64,000 bases of DNA, from positions 62,001 to 126,000 of the forward strand of contig NZ_SGXJ01000009.1 in the NCBI RefSeq assembly GCF_004216905.1, read 5' to 3'. The notes beneath the pieces were generated by a model. The model made no database searches. It had not been told where the DNA came from and saw only the letters and a program-made list of their open reading frames with translations. Positions 34,258 to 42,495 of the stretch are shown in pieces. The translations under genes were made by a program, and so were the position numbers. How positions within the stretch are numbered: the first letter of the stretch is position 1; each line of letters opens with the position of its first letter. Origin of the DNA: Kribbella sp. VKM Ac-2569. GTDB lineage: Bacteria > Actinomycetota > Actinomycetes > Propionibacteriales > Kribbellaceae.

Positions 34258-35625
34258 CTAGGGCAATGGCGCCCGGGTCTCTGCGTAGGGGAACTTGTCG
34301 AAGTGCCTGAGTTGGGCGAGTCTGCGCTGGTGGGTTGTCGTGTCCGGCCTCGATACGTCGAAGGCGATCGGCTTGAGGTAATCGGCGGGGTCGAGCGTCC
34401 ACCGGATGTCCGGCCATTCACTTTCGGGGATTCCCATATTGCGAAGTTGCTGCAGGTAAATCGCGTAGTGCATCACCGCCTTCGTCTCCCCCACGTCCGA
34501 CCCACCAGTGGTCTGGTGATTGGGGACGAAGATTCGCGCGCGCAGCGCCTGTTGATAGTCGATGAGGTCACGCAAGCCGTTGTTGAGGAAGTTTGCCGTC
34601 CCGACGGCCGCCGAGAAGAAATCCAGGGGCGCAAGCCTCTCCAGGATATCTGTGATGCGCTTTCCGTCGGCGGGAGTGCCGTCCGGCCATGCTGATCCCT
34701 TGCCCTCTCTGAGCGCGCCAATGGTGTCCTGCCAACCCAGAGAGAAATGTGAGCCAGTGCGCAGCGTGATGTTGTAGAAGATGGCCACAGGCCCGCCGGC
34801 ACCTCCACCGGTGCGGAGGTTCATCTGTCCGCGAACTGGCGGGTCGGAAGGCCGGAGAGGGACACCAACCGGGAACAGGGCAGCATCACGGGGGTCAACC
34901 GGTAGGACACCATCCGGTGGAATAAGAGTGTTGCGCGGGTACGTCGGGTCGGGGGGTGTCGCGATCGAGTGCAGGTGGCGAAAAGCGACAACCTGGGCGA
35001 AGGGCTCAAGGAACTTGAGCCGCAGGACTTGCGTTCCAGGCACAGAACCCGCTGCGGTCACCGAAACCAGGTTGAGGCTCGCGTCACGCGGGAAGCGTGC
35101 GACCGGATCGTTCTGAATCACGGGGTCTTCGCCGATGCGCTCGAAGTCACTGCGCAGCACGCCACAGGTCTCCTCAGAAGCGTAGAGAGTTGCGCCGGTC
35201 TTTCCCGCGAGGTAGGCCGCATTTTCGGCATGGTCGGAGTGCCCGTGGCCGATCAACACTGCACTTGGCGCGACGTCGACGAGGTCCTTAATCACGAATG
35301 GGGTACGCCCCGGAGTTACCTCGAGGCGAGTGATGAACGTGTCAAGAAGGACCACTCGGCCGGCCACTGCGACGGCGAAGCTCGAATTGGTGATCCATGA
35401 AATGACGATCCGATCTGTAGGTAGCAGGCCGGTTCGGGAATCGACATTCTCGACGCCGAAGATCAGCCGGCGGGCGGCAATGGTTTCAGGTCGTCGGGCA
35501 TTTGTTCTTTCGGCGGCAGTCAGGTGATCGGCGGCGAAGGCGTGCGCGGGCGTGGCGCTCGCGGCACCGATTGTCGCGGCGGCGCCGGCAACGGCGCCTG
35601 AGGTAATGACGGTTCGACGTTTCAT
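34258..35625 (-). CDS. secreted metallo-beta-lactamase-fold hydrolase
   Basis: This 455-residue protein has a twin-arginine-like start (MKRRTVITSGAVAG) with a signal ending near residue 30. It carries the metal motif GHGHSDH (His127-x-His129-x-Asp131-His132), a conserved mark of the MBL fold. Further metal ligands are probably in FRHLHS and PNHQTTGG. The substrate is unknown. The ATG at 35625 follows GAAGGAG at good spacing, so the longer frame to 35673 was rejected. It lies downstream of the three-domain gene on the same strand after 84 bp. Confidence 0.8.
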   Translation of the reverse strand: MKRRTVITSGAVAGAAATIGAASATPAHAFAADHLTAAERTNARRPETIAARRLIFGVENVDSRTGLLPTDRIVISWITNSSFAVAVAGRVVLLDTFITRLEVTPGRTPFVIKDLVDVAPSAVLIGHGHSDHAENAAYLAGKTGATLYASEETCGVLRSDFERIGEDPVIQNDPVARFPRDASLNLVSVTAAGSVPGTQVLRLKFLEPFAQVVAFRHLHSIATPPDPTYPRNTLIPPDGVLPVDPRDAALFPVGVPLRPSDPPVRGQMNLRTGGGAGGPVAIFYNITLRTGSHFSLGWQDTIGALREGKGSAWPDGTPADGKRITDILERLAPLDFFSAAVGTANFLNNGLRDLIDYQQALRARIFVPNHQTTGGSDVGETKAVMHYAIYLQQLRNMGIPESEWPDIRWTLDPADYLKPIAFDVSRPDTTTHQRRLAQLRHFDKFPYAETRAPLP

Positions 35626-35709
35626 CCAGCTGCTCCTTCGAATGATCGCGACTGCGCAACGTCGGACGCCCATAACGGTTCGCCGCAGACCGGGCGAGCC
35701 CCTGCGTCC

Positions 35710-38382
35710 CTACGCGGCGTCGATGTGGGGTTGGGCGGGGTCGAGGTGCTTGCGGGCGGCGGTGATGGCCAGGCGGGCGTGTTCCTTGGCGCCGAACTGG
35801 GCGACGCGCTCGGCGTGTGGGATCTCCAGCGCGTAAGGGATTCCGGGTGGGAGAACAGAAAGAATGGTGTGGACGCCGATGCCTCCTTCGCCGGGGAAGA
35901 GGCGTTCGAAGCGGGCCGTGTGGATGAGGCCTTCCTCGGTGGGCGGGATCTCCGCTGGGGCGTCGCAGACATGGGCGAAGTGGAACCACTCCGGGGGCAG
36001 GTCGCGGAGCTCGTCGACGCTTGAGTTGGAGCGGGCGAAATGCAGCAGGTCGACGAGGATGCCGGCGTTCGGCCGTGCCGCCGTACGCAGGACGCGAGTG
36101 GCTTCGGCGAGGTTCGGGGTTTCGGTCCAGGAGGGGAACTCGAGGTCGATGGTGAGGCCGAGTGGTCTGGCCAAGTCGCACAGTTCGGCAAAGCGGTCCG
36201 ACTTGCGAGCGAAGTCCCCGTCGGGCAGCTGGGTGATCACGTGGCGCGCGCCGAGTTCGGCGCCGGCCTCGAGGAACCGGAGGTAGTCGCGCGGATTGCC
36301 GTCCGGGCCGATCCTGGCCAGCTCGACGTCGAGTACGTCGACACCTGTCGCAGCGAGCCGGCTCTTCGTCGCTCGCATCAGCGCTGGATCCGTGGCCAGC
36401 GGGTAGTGCGGTTCCTGCGGCGTCACCCGGGTCATTCGTAGCCCGACGTACCGGTAGCCCGCTTCCGCGGCCGCCTCGACCAACTCGGGCGGTGAGAGGC
36501 TGAGCGCCGTCAGATGCGCCAGTGAGTAGTTCTGGCTGGTGGGTAGCGTTACCCGTCGGCTACGCCGATGGGCGGCCATGCAGACTGCGGCGCTGTTCGA
36601 CCCGCCGTAACCCTCGTACGAGCCGATGCGCTGCACAACCTCGAAGAAGAGGTGTCCACCGACGATCTCGGTGGAGAAGTGCAGGTACTCGCCGTGCTCG
36701 TCGCGGTCGTACAGGATCGAGTGTTCACGCATCGACGCCAGCAGCCCGGACGGCAGCCCGAGGCGGGCGTCGAGATCGTCGTAGTAGTTGTCCGGGATCG
36801 TCAGCAGCTGAGCTCCACGCTCACGCATCGCCCGCGCCGCCCCCACCGCATCATCGGTGCTGAAGGCAACGTGTTGGGGACTCGGCACCGCCGGCCCCCA
36901 ATCGCCGCGGCGCAGGGGCGCGGTGTTCAAGTTGATCCGGACCTGGTGATCAGGATCGGTAGCCGTACGTCGGTGGATCAGACCGAACGGCGCCGGCAGT
37001 TCCGAGATCTGGTCCGACTGCATGCCGAGAACACAGCGATAGAACAGTACGGCGTGATCGAAGTCGTCGACCGATTCGGTGAACGACACGTGGTCGGTCG
37101 TACTCACGGGTCCATCAGGCGACGACGCCCCTGTCGGCAGGAAGTCGTCGAGCCAATCGTTGCGGCAGAAGAAGACCGCCGTACCGTCGGGTGCTCCGAC
37201 AGAGCAGAGATCCGCCTCATCCGCGCGACGCGTCCGAGGCAGGGCAGGTGCCAGCAAGCGTTCCGCCCGCCGTGCGGACAGCTGTGGATCCGCACTGTTC
37301 ACCGCCAGCGCGCAGATCGACGCCGTCGCCGGATGCAGGGCACGATCCGGAGCGAAGTTCAGAAGGATCCGCGCGCTCCCCTGCTGCCAGAGCTGTACGG
37401 GCTTCGACCGATGCTGCCCGACGTGTACGAACCCAAGAGTCGCGAGAGCATGTCCCAGCTCAGGTCCCGAGATCTCGTCGACGGCCAGCTCGGTGAATGC
37501 CTGACCACCGAGCCGCGGCGCCGGAGGCAGGAGCGGCGGCGATTCCAACGCGAGCAACGCTCGCATGGCATCGATCGCCGTGTATCGCGGGTCGCCCTGC
37601 CGGTAGACATCATTCGACACCTCGAGCGACAGCGGCCCGGCGTACCCGGTCGCCAACACCTGCTCGAGGAAGCCGGACAGGTCGAACGCACCCTGCCCGG
37701 GGAACAGCCGGTGATGCCGACTCCACTGTGCCGCATCCATTCCGGGCCGCGCCGCATCGGCCAATTGGACATGGAAGATCTTCGATCCGGGTATGTCGCT
37801 CAGCCCGCCGACCTCTTCATTCCCCGCTAACTCGTGGAAACTGTCCAAACACAGGCCCAGCGCGGGATGGTCCGCCGCTCGCACGATTCGCCAGGCGTGC
37901 GCGGTCGTCGTCACGTGGCGTCCCCAGGCCTGAGCCTCGTAGGCGATGCGCAGCCCACGGCGCTCGGCATCAGAGGCCAGCTCCCCAAGCTGTTCGGCAG
38001 CCAGCGAATCGTCATCCACAACGTCCGACGACTCCGCTGAACAGACCAGGAGGGTCGCGGCCCCGAGCTGTTCCATCAGGTCGAACTTCCTCGCTGCTCG
38101 GCGCAGGTTCGCCGCGAACATGTCAGGCGGCACGGCCTCGAAGTCCCGGAACGGCTGGTAGACATCGATCCTCAGACCGAGGGCCGCACACTCGTCCCGT
38201 ACTCGGTGCGGCGACCACGGCGACATGATCAGGTCGTCTTCACAGATCTCGACCCCGGTGAACCCTGCCGCGGCGGCGGCACGGAGCTTGTCCTCCAGGG
38301 TGCCGGACAGACAGGAGGTGGCGATCACCGGGCGAGGACCTGTGTCCAACGGCGCGGCGGTCTGACGTTCAGCTGTGAGCAC
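35710..38382 (-). CDS. three-domain TIM barrel - HPPD/VOC - TIM barrel protein (3-dehydroshikimate dehydratase-like)
   Basis: Residues about 15-285 form a xylose-isomerase-like TIM barrel with likely metal ligands in AYEAQAWG, CLDSFHE and LSLEVSND. Residues about 290-610 form an HPPD-like VOC region with His in TDHVSF, His in PQHVAF and Glu in FFEVVQR. This pair is the layout of QuiC-type 3-dehydroshikimate dehydratases, which make protocatechuate. Residues about 615-890 are a second TIM barrel with its own ligand candidates (DLEFPSW, VDLLHF, FAHVCDA, LEIPHAE). QuiC-like proteins normally end after about 630 residues, so the extra barrel is a fusion. The GTG start has GAGGTG upstream and lies 15 bp from a perfect palindrome. 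Confidence 0.83.
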   Translation of the reverse strand: MLTAERQTAAPLDTGPRPVIATSCLSGTLEDKLRAAAAAGFTGVEICEDDLIMSPWSPHRVRDECAALGLRIDVYQPFRDFEAVPPDMFAANLRRAARKFDLMEQLGAATLLVCSAESSDVVDDDSLAAEQLGELASDAERRGLRIAYEAQAWGRHVTTTAHAWRIVRAADHPALGLCLDSFHELAGNEEVGGLSDIPGSKIFHVQLADAARPGMDAAQWSRHHRLFPGQGAFDLSGFLEQVLATGYAGPLSLEVSNDVYRQGDPRYTAIDAMRALLALESPPLLPPAPRLGGQAFTELAVDEISGPELGHALATLGFVHVGQHRSKPVQLWQQGSARILLNFAPDRALHPATASICALAVNSADPQLSARRAERLLAPALPRTRRADEADLCSVGAPDGTAVFFCRNDWLDDFLPTGASSPDGPVSTTDHVSFTESVDDFDHAVLFYRCVLGMQSDQISELPAPFGLIHRRTATDPDHQVRINLNTAPLRRGDWGPAVPSPQHVAFSTDDAVGAARAMRERGAQLLTIPDNYYDDLDARLGLPSGLLASMREHSILYDRDEHGEYLHFSTEIVGGHLFFEVVQRIGSYEGYGGSNSAAVCMAAHRRSRRVTLPTSQNYSLAHLTALSLSPPELVEAAAEAGYRYVGLRMTRVTPQEPHYPLATDPALMRATKSRLAATGVDVLDVELARIGPDGNPRDYLRFLEAGAELGARHVITQLPDGDFARKSDRFAELCDLARPLGLTIDLEFPSWTETPNLAEATRVLRTAARPNAGILVDLLHFARSNSSVDELRDLPPEWFHFAHVCDAPAEIPPTEEGLIHTARFERLFPGEGGIGVHTILSVLPPGIPYALEIPHAERVAQFGAKEHARLAITAARKHLDPAQPHIDAA

Positions 38383-38396
38383 TCGTATCGCACCTC

Positions 38397-38422
38397 ACTA
38401 ATGAACGAACTAGTTCATTAGT
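38397..38422. promoter_or_regulatory. 26-bp palindromic operator before the three-domain gene
   Basis: Arms ACTAATGAAC (38397-38406) and GTTCATTAGT (38413-38422) are perfectly complementary around GAACTA. The site sits just upstream of the ribosome site, in the 5' region of the gene. Sixteen bases (38399-38414) recur with one mismatch at 51910-51925, between shikimate dehydrogenase and the MHS transporter. This suggests one regulator, probably the TetR at 50.3-51.0 kb. Confidence 0.75.
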
Positions 38423-38454
38423 TATACGCCGACCGGCACCTGCTTGCCAACGGG

Positions 38455-39357
38455 TCAGCGGCAGAACGGCGCCATCCCGAGGGCCGACCGGATCCCACCA
38501 AGCAGGTGCTGGGTGAAGAACTGGTCGCCCTCCAGCGGCTCGTCCGTCCAGGCCTTCACGTCATGTCCGAGCGTGGTCACCCACGCCTTGCCGCCGTCGT
38601 AGTACTGGCACCAACTGACCGGGTGTTTCTCACCGTGCCCTGGATGCCCGAGGCTGCCGCGGACACCTTGCGCCAGCGTCTTCTCATCGACCTCGAGCAA
38701 CACGCGAACACGGGTCGGAGCCGGCACGAGGTTGTACCACTCGTCGCTGAAGTTCCACCGCTTCGGCAGTCCTTGGGTGGAAACGTCGCGATTGTTCACG
38801 GTTTCGACGACACCGGGCTGATGGGCGCTGTGATCGTAGAAGTTGGCGTTGCCGAGCAAGCCTTCGTACCACGGCCAGTTGTACTCGGTGCCGAACGCGT
38901 TGTGCACGCCGACGAAGGCACCGCCGGCCCGGACGTACTGGCGAAGCGCCGTTTGCGCCGCGTCGTCGAGGGTGTCGCGGGTCGTACTGAGGAACATCAC
39001 CGCGTTGTACGACAGCAGCCGACCGGCCGACGACAACTGCGCGACATCCTCGGTGTAGTCGACGGCGAACCCGTTCTCCGCCCCCAGTTTCACGATCGCC
39101 TTCACCGCCACGTTGTTGTCGTTCAACGGAGGGTTGAGCCCCGGCGCGAGCAGCGTACCGAGATGGGCGTGCCGTGGTCCCGCCGTACGGGAGTAAACGA
39201 GCAGCCGGTAGCCGTTGGCCGGGTCGAAGTTTCCCCAGTCGTGGTAGCACCGGGCGTCCGTGCCACGGCAGACGCCGTAGTCGGGATCGCCCAGGTTCTG
39301 TGCGCCCGGAGGGGAGAGGACCAGGCCGACGAGAAGGGTGACGAGAGCGAAGCGCAT
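38455..39357 (-). CDS. secreted ThuA domain protein
   Basis: This 300-residue protein has a Sec signal (MRFALVTLLVGLVLSPPGAQ) and a ThuA fold, a class I glutamine-amidotransferase-like domain. Typical stretches are RLLVYSRTAGPRHAH, GGAFVGVHNAF and WCQYYDGGKAWVTTLGHD. ThuA-like domains occur in trehalose or glycoside utilisation and in secreted PQQ-type proteins; the activity is unknown. The ATG at 39357 has TAGGAG upstream. It diverges from the PQQ-type gene, and the two may work together outside the cell. Confidence 0.82.
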   Translation of the reverse strand: MRFALVTLLVGLVLSPPGAQNLGDPDYGVCRGTDARCYHDWGNFDPANGYRLLVYSRTAGPRHAHLGTLLAPGLNPPLNDNNVAVKAIVKLGAENGFAVDYTEDVAQLSSAGRLLSYNAVMFLSTTRDTLDDAAQTALRQYVRAGGAFVGVHNAFGTEYNWPWYEGLLGNANFYDHSAHQPGVVETVNNRDVSTQGLPKRWNFSDEWYNLVPAPTRVRVLLEVDEKTLAQGVRGSLGHPGHGEKHPVSWCQYYDGGKAWVTTLGHDVKAWTDEPLEGDQFFTQHLLGGIRSALGMAPFCR

Positions 39358-39377
39358 GGCGACTCCTAGGTCCGTAG

Positions 39378-39409
39378 AGCGGTTCGACAGGACCGGATAG
39401 CGGTTTGAC
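39378..39409. promoter_or_regulatory. direct repeats AGCGGTTYGAC
   Basis: AGCGGTTCGAC (39378-39388) and AGCGGTTTGAC (39399-39409) are repeated 21 bp apart, two helical turns. They lie in the 144-bp region between the divergent ThuA and PQQ-type genes and may bind a regulator for both. Confidence 0.4.
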
Positions 39410-39501
39410 CGTAGCCGTTGACCCTGAGCACGACAAGACCTAGGGTGCGTCCATTCACCGGTTCCATAAGTCCGCCTGGCGGACCGATGAAGGGATCGCT
39501 C

Positions 39502-41538
39502 ATGCTCCGTCGCAGGGACCTGCTCAAAGCCGCCGCCCTTGTCCCCGTCCTCACCCAAGCAGACACCGCGGAGGCTACGAAGCCACCGCAGCCCGAGTTG
39601 CCCGGCCGGAACTTCCCCAAGGTCGGCGGCAATCTGGGCAACCAGAACTACAGCACCTTGGCCCGCCTCCACCGCGGCAACATCAACCGCCTGAAAGGGG
39701 CCTGGGTCAACAACATCGAGGGTGGTGCGATGGCGGGCAACAGCCAGAGCACCGCCGTGGCAGTCGACGGCGTTCTCTACATCGAGTCCGCGCTGGGCAA
39801 CGTCATCGCGGTGGACGGCCGCACCGGCGCCACGAAGTGGAAGTACCTGCAGACGCGCGGACCACTCACCCGGCGCGGCGTCGCGATCGGCGCGGGAAAG
39901 GTCTTCACGTGCGCGAACGGGAACTGGCTCATCGCGCTGGACCAGCACACCGGTCAGGTCGTCTGGGAACGGCAGCACAACGACTACGGCAACCTCGAGA
40001 AGGTCGCGATCGTCTATCACGACGGCCGGCTCCACTGCGGCACCAACGACGGTCCACGCGGTGCGGCGCTCTGCTTCGACGCCGAGACCGGCGATCCGCT
40101 CTGGCACTTCTGGGGTACGGCAGCTCCCGGCGAACTCGGCGGCGACACCTGGGAGGGAGAGTCCGCGTTGACCGGGGGCGCGACACCGTGGATGCACTGC
40201 GCGATCGACGCGGACCTCGGGCTGGCCTACTGGACATTCGGCAACGCCCGTGGCAGTCAGTCATCCCAGGACGGCTCGCAACGCGGTGGCCAGAACCTGT
40301 TCGCCAACTCCATCGTCGCGCTCGACCTGAAAACCGGCGAATACCGCTGGCACTTCCAGTCGATCCACCACGACATCTGGGACATGGATAACGTGATGGC
40401 GCCGGTCCTGGTCGACACACCGCACCACAAGCTGGTCGTCTACGGCAGCAAGACCGGCATGTACTACCTCCTCGACCGACGCGACGGCTCGGCGCCACTC
40501 GGCATCGACGAGCGCCCCGTCCCGCAGGAGCCACGGCAGAAGACCTGGCCGACCCAGCCGTTCCCTCGCCAGGGTGGCTGGACCGAACAGAAACCGGTGC
40601 TCCAGCCGTTGGGCACCGAGATCCCCGGCAACCCGAACCGCGCCGTACCGAACTTCGAGGTCGGCCGGATCTACACCCCGCACTGGGACGAACCGATCCT
40701 CACCATCCCAGGTCACGGCGGGGGCGCCGACTGGAACCATCAGTCGTACAGTCACCGCAGCGGACTCGTCTACACAGGATTCGGCTATGTCGCCGCAGCC
40801 CATTCGCTGACCGAGGCGTCCAACGGCCTCCGTCCGCCGGGCGAGTACATGACCGGCGGCATCGTCGCGGTCGATCCGCGCACCAACCGGGTCCGCTGGA
40901 AGAAGCGGATGCCGTACTCACTTGCTCATGGCAACGGTATCCTCACCACCGCCTCCGACCTGCTGTTCATCGGCCGGCCGGACGGCAACCTGCTCTGCCT
41001 GGACGCGCAGAACGGTCACGAGCTCTGGCGCTGGCAGACCGGCGCCGCGGTGAGCAGCAGCCCGATCGCCTACGAGGTAGACGGGGAGCAGTACATCGCC
41101 GTCTACGCGGGCGGCACGGGCATTCCGTACGGCAACTCGGCCCCACGCGGAGACCATCTGTGGGCGTTCAAACTCAGCGGCGACCAGCCTCCGGCCGCCA
41201 CGCCGCCGCCACCGGTGATTCGACGTCCGGTGTCCGGCAGCCCCGTCGAAGGCAGCACCGTGAACAACACCGTCTTACTGGGCCGCGTCATGGGCCAGAG
41301 CGTCGAATCGGACGCAGTGAACGCCGTGACCCCCACCCACCTCCGGGTGCCTGTCGGTACGACGGTCACCTTCGTCAACCCGGCTGACAACGCCAAGGTC
41401 CATCGCGCGACACAGTTCTTCGAGGGACTCTTCGACATCGCCCTCGAACCCGGCGAGTCGTACCAGTACACCTTCACCAAGCAGGGCGAGTACTTCTTCA
41501 ACGACGGCCGCCCGGCCGGGAAGGTCGAGGTCTACTAG
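39502..41538 (+). CDS. PQQ-type beta-propeller dehydrogenase with cupredoxin-like C-terminus
   Basis: This 678-residue exported protein has a TAT-like signal (LRRRDLLKAAALVP). The propeller shows repeated tryptophan-docking-type strands such as GATKWKY, GQVVWER, GDPLWHF, TNRVRWK and GHELWRW. IHHDIWDMDN matches the HDxWD motif of PQQ alcohol dehydrogenases. No vicinal Cys pair is present. The last 75 residues form a cupredoxin-like domain (LRVPVGTTVTFVNPADN, then KVHRATQF). The usual Cys ligand is absent from the C-terminal loop, so copper binding is doubtful. ATG 39502 has AAGGGA at good spacing; ATG 39487 is the alternative. The substrate is unknown. Confidence 0.82.
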   Translation: MLRRRDLLKAAALVPVLTQADTAEATKPPQPELPGRNFPKVGGNLGNQNYSTLARLHRGNINRLKGAWVNNIEGGAMAGNSQSTAVAVDGVLYIESALGNVIAVDGRTGATKWKYLQTRGPLTRRGVAIGAGKVFTCANGNWLIALDQHTGQVVWERQHNDYGNLEKVAIVYHDGRLHCGTNDGPRGAALCFDAETGDPLWHFWGTAAPGELGGDTWEGESALTGGATPWMHCAIDADLGLAYWTFGNARGSQSSQDGSQRGGQNLFANSIVALDLKTGEYRWHFQSIHHDIWDMDNVMAPVLVDTPHHKLVVYGSKTGMYYLLDRRDGSAPLGIDERPVPQEPRQKTWPTQPFPRQGGWTEQKPVLQPLGTEIPGNPNRAVPNFEVGRIYTPHWDEPILTIPGHGGGADWNHQSYSHRSGLVYTGFGYVAAAHSLTEASNGLRPPGEYMTGGIVAVDPRTNRVRWKKRMPYSLAHGNGILTTASDLLFIGRPDGNLLCLDAQNGHELWRWQTGAAVSSSPIAYEVDGEQYIAVYAGGTGIPYGNSAPRGDHLWAFKLSGDQPPAATPPPPVIRRPVSGSPVEGSTVNNTVLLGRVMGQSVESDAVNAVTPTHLRVPVGTTVTFVNPADNAKVHRATQFFEGLFDIALEPGESYQYTFTKQGEYFFNDGRPAGKVEVY

Positions 41539-41568
41539 GTCCTGTCTGGATCACCAGACAGGACCTAG
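41535..41568. terminator. bidirectional hairpin containing two stop codons
   Basis: A perfect 15-bp stem (CTAGGTCCTGTCTGG at 41535-41549 and its complement at 41554-41568) encloses the loop ATCA. The PQQ-type gene ends with TAG at 41536-41538 inside the left arm. The convergent IclR gene ends with TAG at 41567-41565 inside the right arm. One symmetric element therefore serves as terminator and stop codon for both genes. Confidence 0.85.
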
Positions 41569-42326
41569 CTCAACGGGTGATCGAACCCGCGCTCGGTCAT
41601 CCGCTTGACCGCCTCGCGCAGGTCCGCGACGAACCCGTCGATCTTGTCATCGGTGAAGCGGACACTCGGTCCGCTCAGAGTGAGCGCCGCGATGATCGTC
41701 CCGGCGCCACTCGTCACCGGCAACGCAACCGCCGAAGTCCCTCGCTCCCGCTCGCCGTGACTGATGGCGTAGCCGTCCCGCTCGGCCTCGGCCACCCACT
41801 CGCGCAGAGTGTCCACATGCCCTTTGCCGTACGGCGAACTCGCGGCGACCCTGGACAGCACAGCCGCCGGCGCGTCGCGGAGCAGGATCTTGGCCGACGC
41901 ACCGCCCCACAACGGCAACTCGTCCCCGACCCGGACCACGTGCCGCAAGGACTGCGGGCTCTCCTGCTGCGCGATGCAGACGCGATGGATGCCCTTGGCA
42001 ACATAGAGGTTGACCGTCTCGCGCTGCCGGGAGGCCAGCTCGCGCATCAGCTGCAGCGTCTCCGGCGGCAGCTCCCACGCCGACCTCGCCAGGTGCGCCC
42101 AGCGCCACAGCGCAGGCCCTGCGGTGTAGCCGTTGGCGGTCGCCCACAGCAACCCCATCTGCTCCAGCGTCTGCAGCAGCCGCAGGGCCGTGGTCTTGGC
42201 CAGCCCGGTCTCCTCGACCACCTCGCGAACGGTGAGAGTACGGCGCCCCTCGGTCAGCAGGGACAAGATGTCGAAGGCCCTCTGCACGCTCCGCACGCCG
42301 GTCTCCGCGCTGTTGTTCGCAGGCAC
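41565..42326 (-). CDS. IclR family transcriptional regulator
   Basis: This 253-residue IclR regulator (GTG start) has the HTH LTVREVVEETGLAKTTALRLLQTL and an effector domain with RETVNLYVAKGIHRVCI and SAVALPVTSGAG. It diverges from the aldehyde dehydrogenase-TPP-importer operon and is the likely local regulator. It differs clearly from the other two IclR proteins in the window. Confidence 0.88.
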   Translation of the reverse strand: MPANNSAETGVRSVQRAFDILSLLTEGRRTLTVREVVEETGLAKTTALRLLQTLEQMGLLWATANGYTAGPALWRWAHLARSAWELPPETLQLMRELASRQRETVNLYVAKGIHRVCIAQQESPQSLRHVVRVGDELPLWGGASAKILLRDAPAAVLSRVAASSPYGKGHVDTLREWVAEAERDGYAISHGERERGTSAVALPVTSGAGTIIAALTLSGPSVRFTDDKIDGFVADLREAVKRMTERGFDHPLS

Positions 42327-42433
42327 TCTTCCTCACTTGCCGCCGCCGGGAATCTCGTGCCTCGCACGCTACCACCGGGGGTCCACTCAGCGGATCTTCT
42401 GACCCACTTCATGGACTCTTGTCAGACTCGCTT

Positions 42434-42455
42434 ATGAACCATACGGTTAGTTCAT
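42434..42455. promoter_or_regulatory. operator-like dyad before the aldehyde dehydrogenase operon
   Basis: ATGAAC (42434-42439) and GTTCAT (42450-42455) flank CATACGGTTA. The arms match those of the palindrome at 38397-38422, but the spacing is 10 instead of 6. An inner dyad AACC-ATAC-GGTT overlaps it. It may bind the same TetR-type regulator or a different one. Confidence 0.4.
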
Positions 42456-42495
42456 TCAGCACACGGGCCGCCGGACCGCCAACGGACGGAGTGAG

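Noticed and set aside
38455..40197. ThuA gene extended to 580 codons
   Set aside because: The extension runs antisense through the PQQ-type gene and lacks protein character; the ATG at 39357 has a ribosome site and signal peptide.
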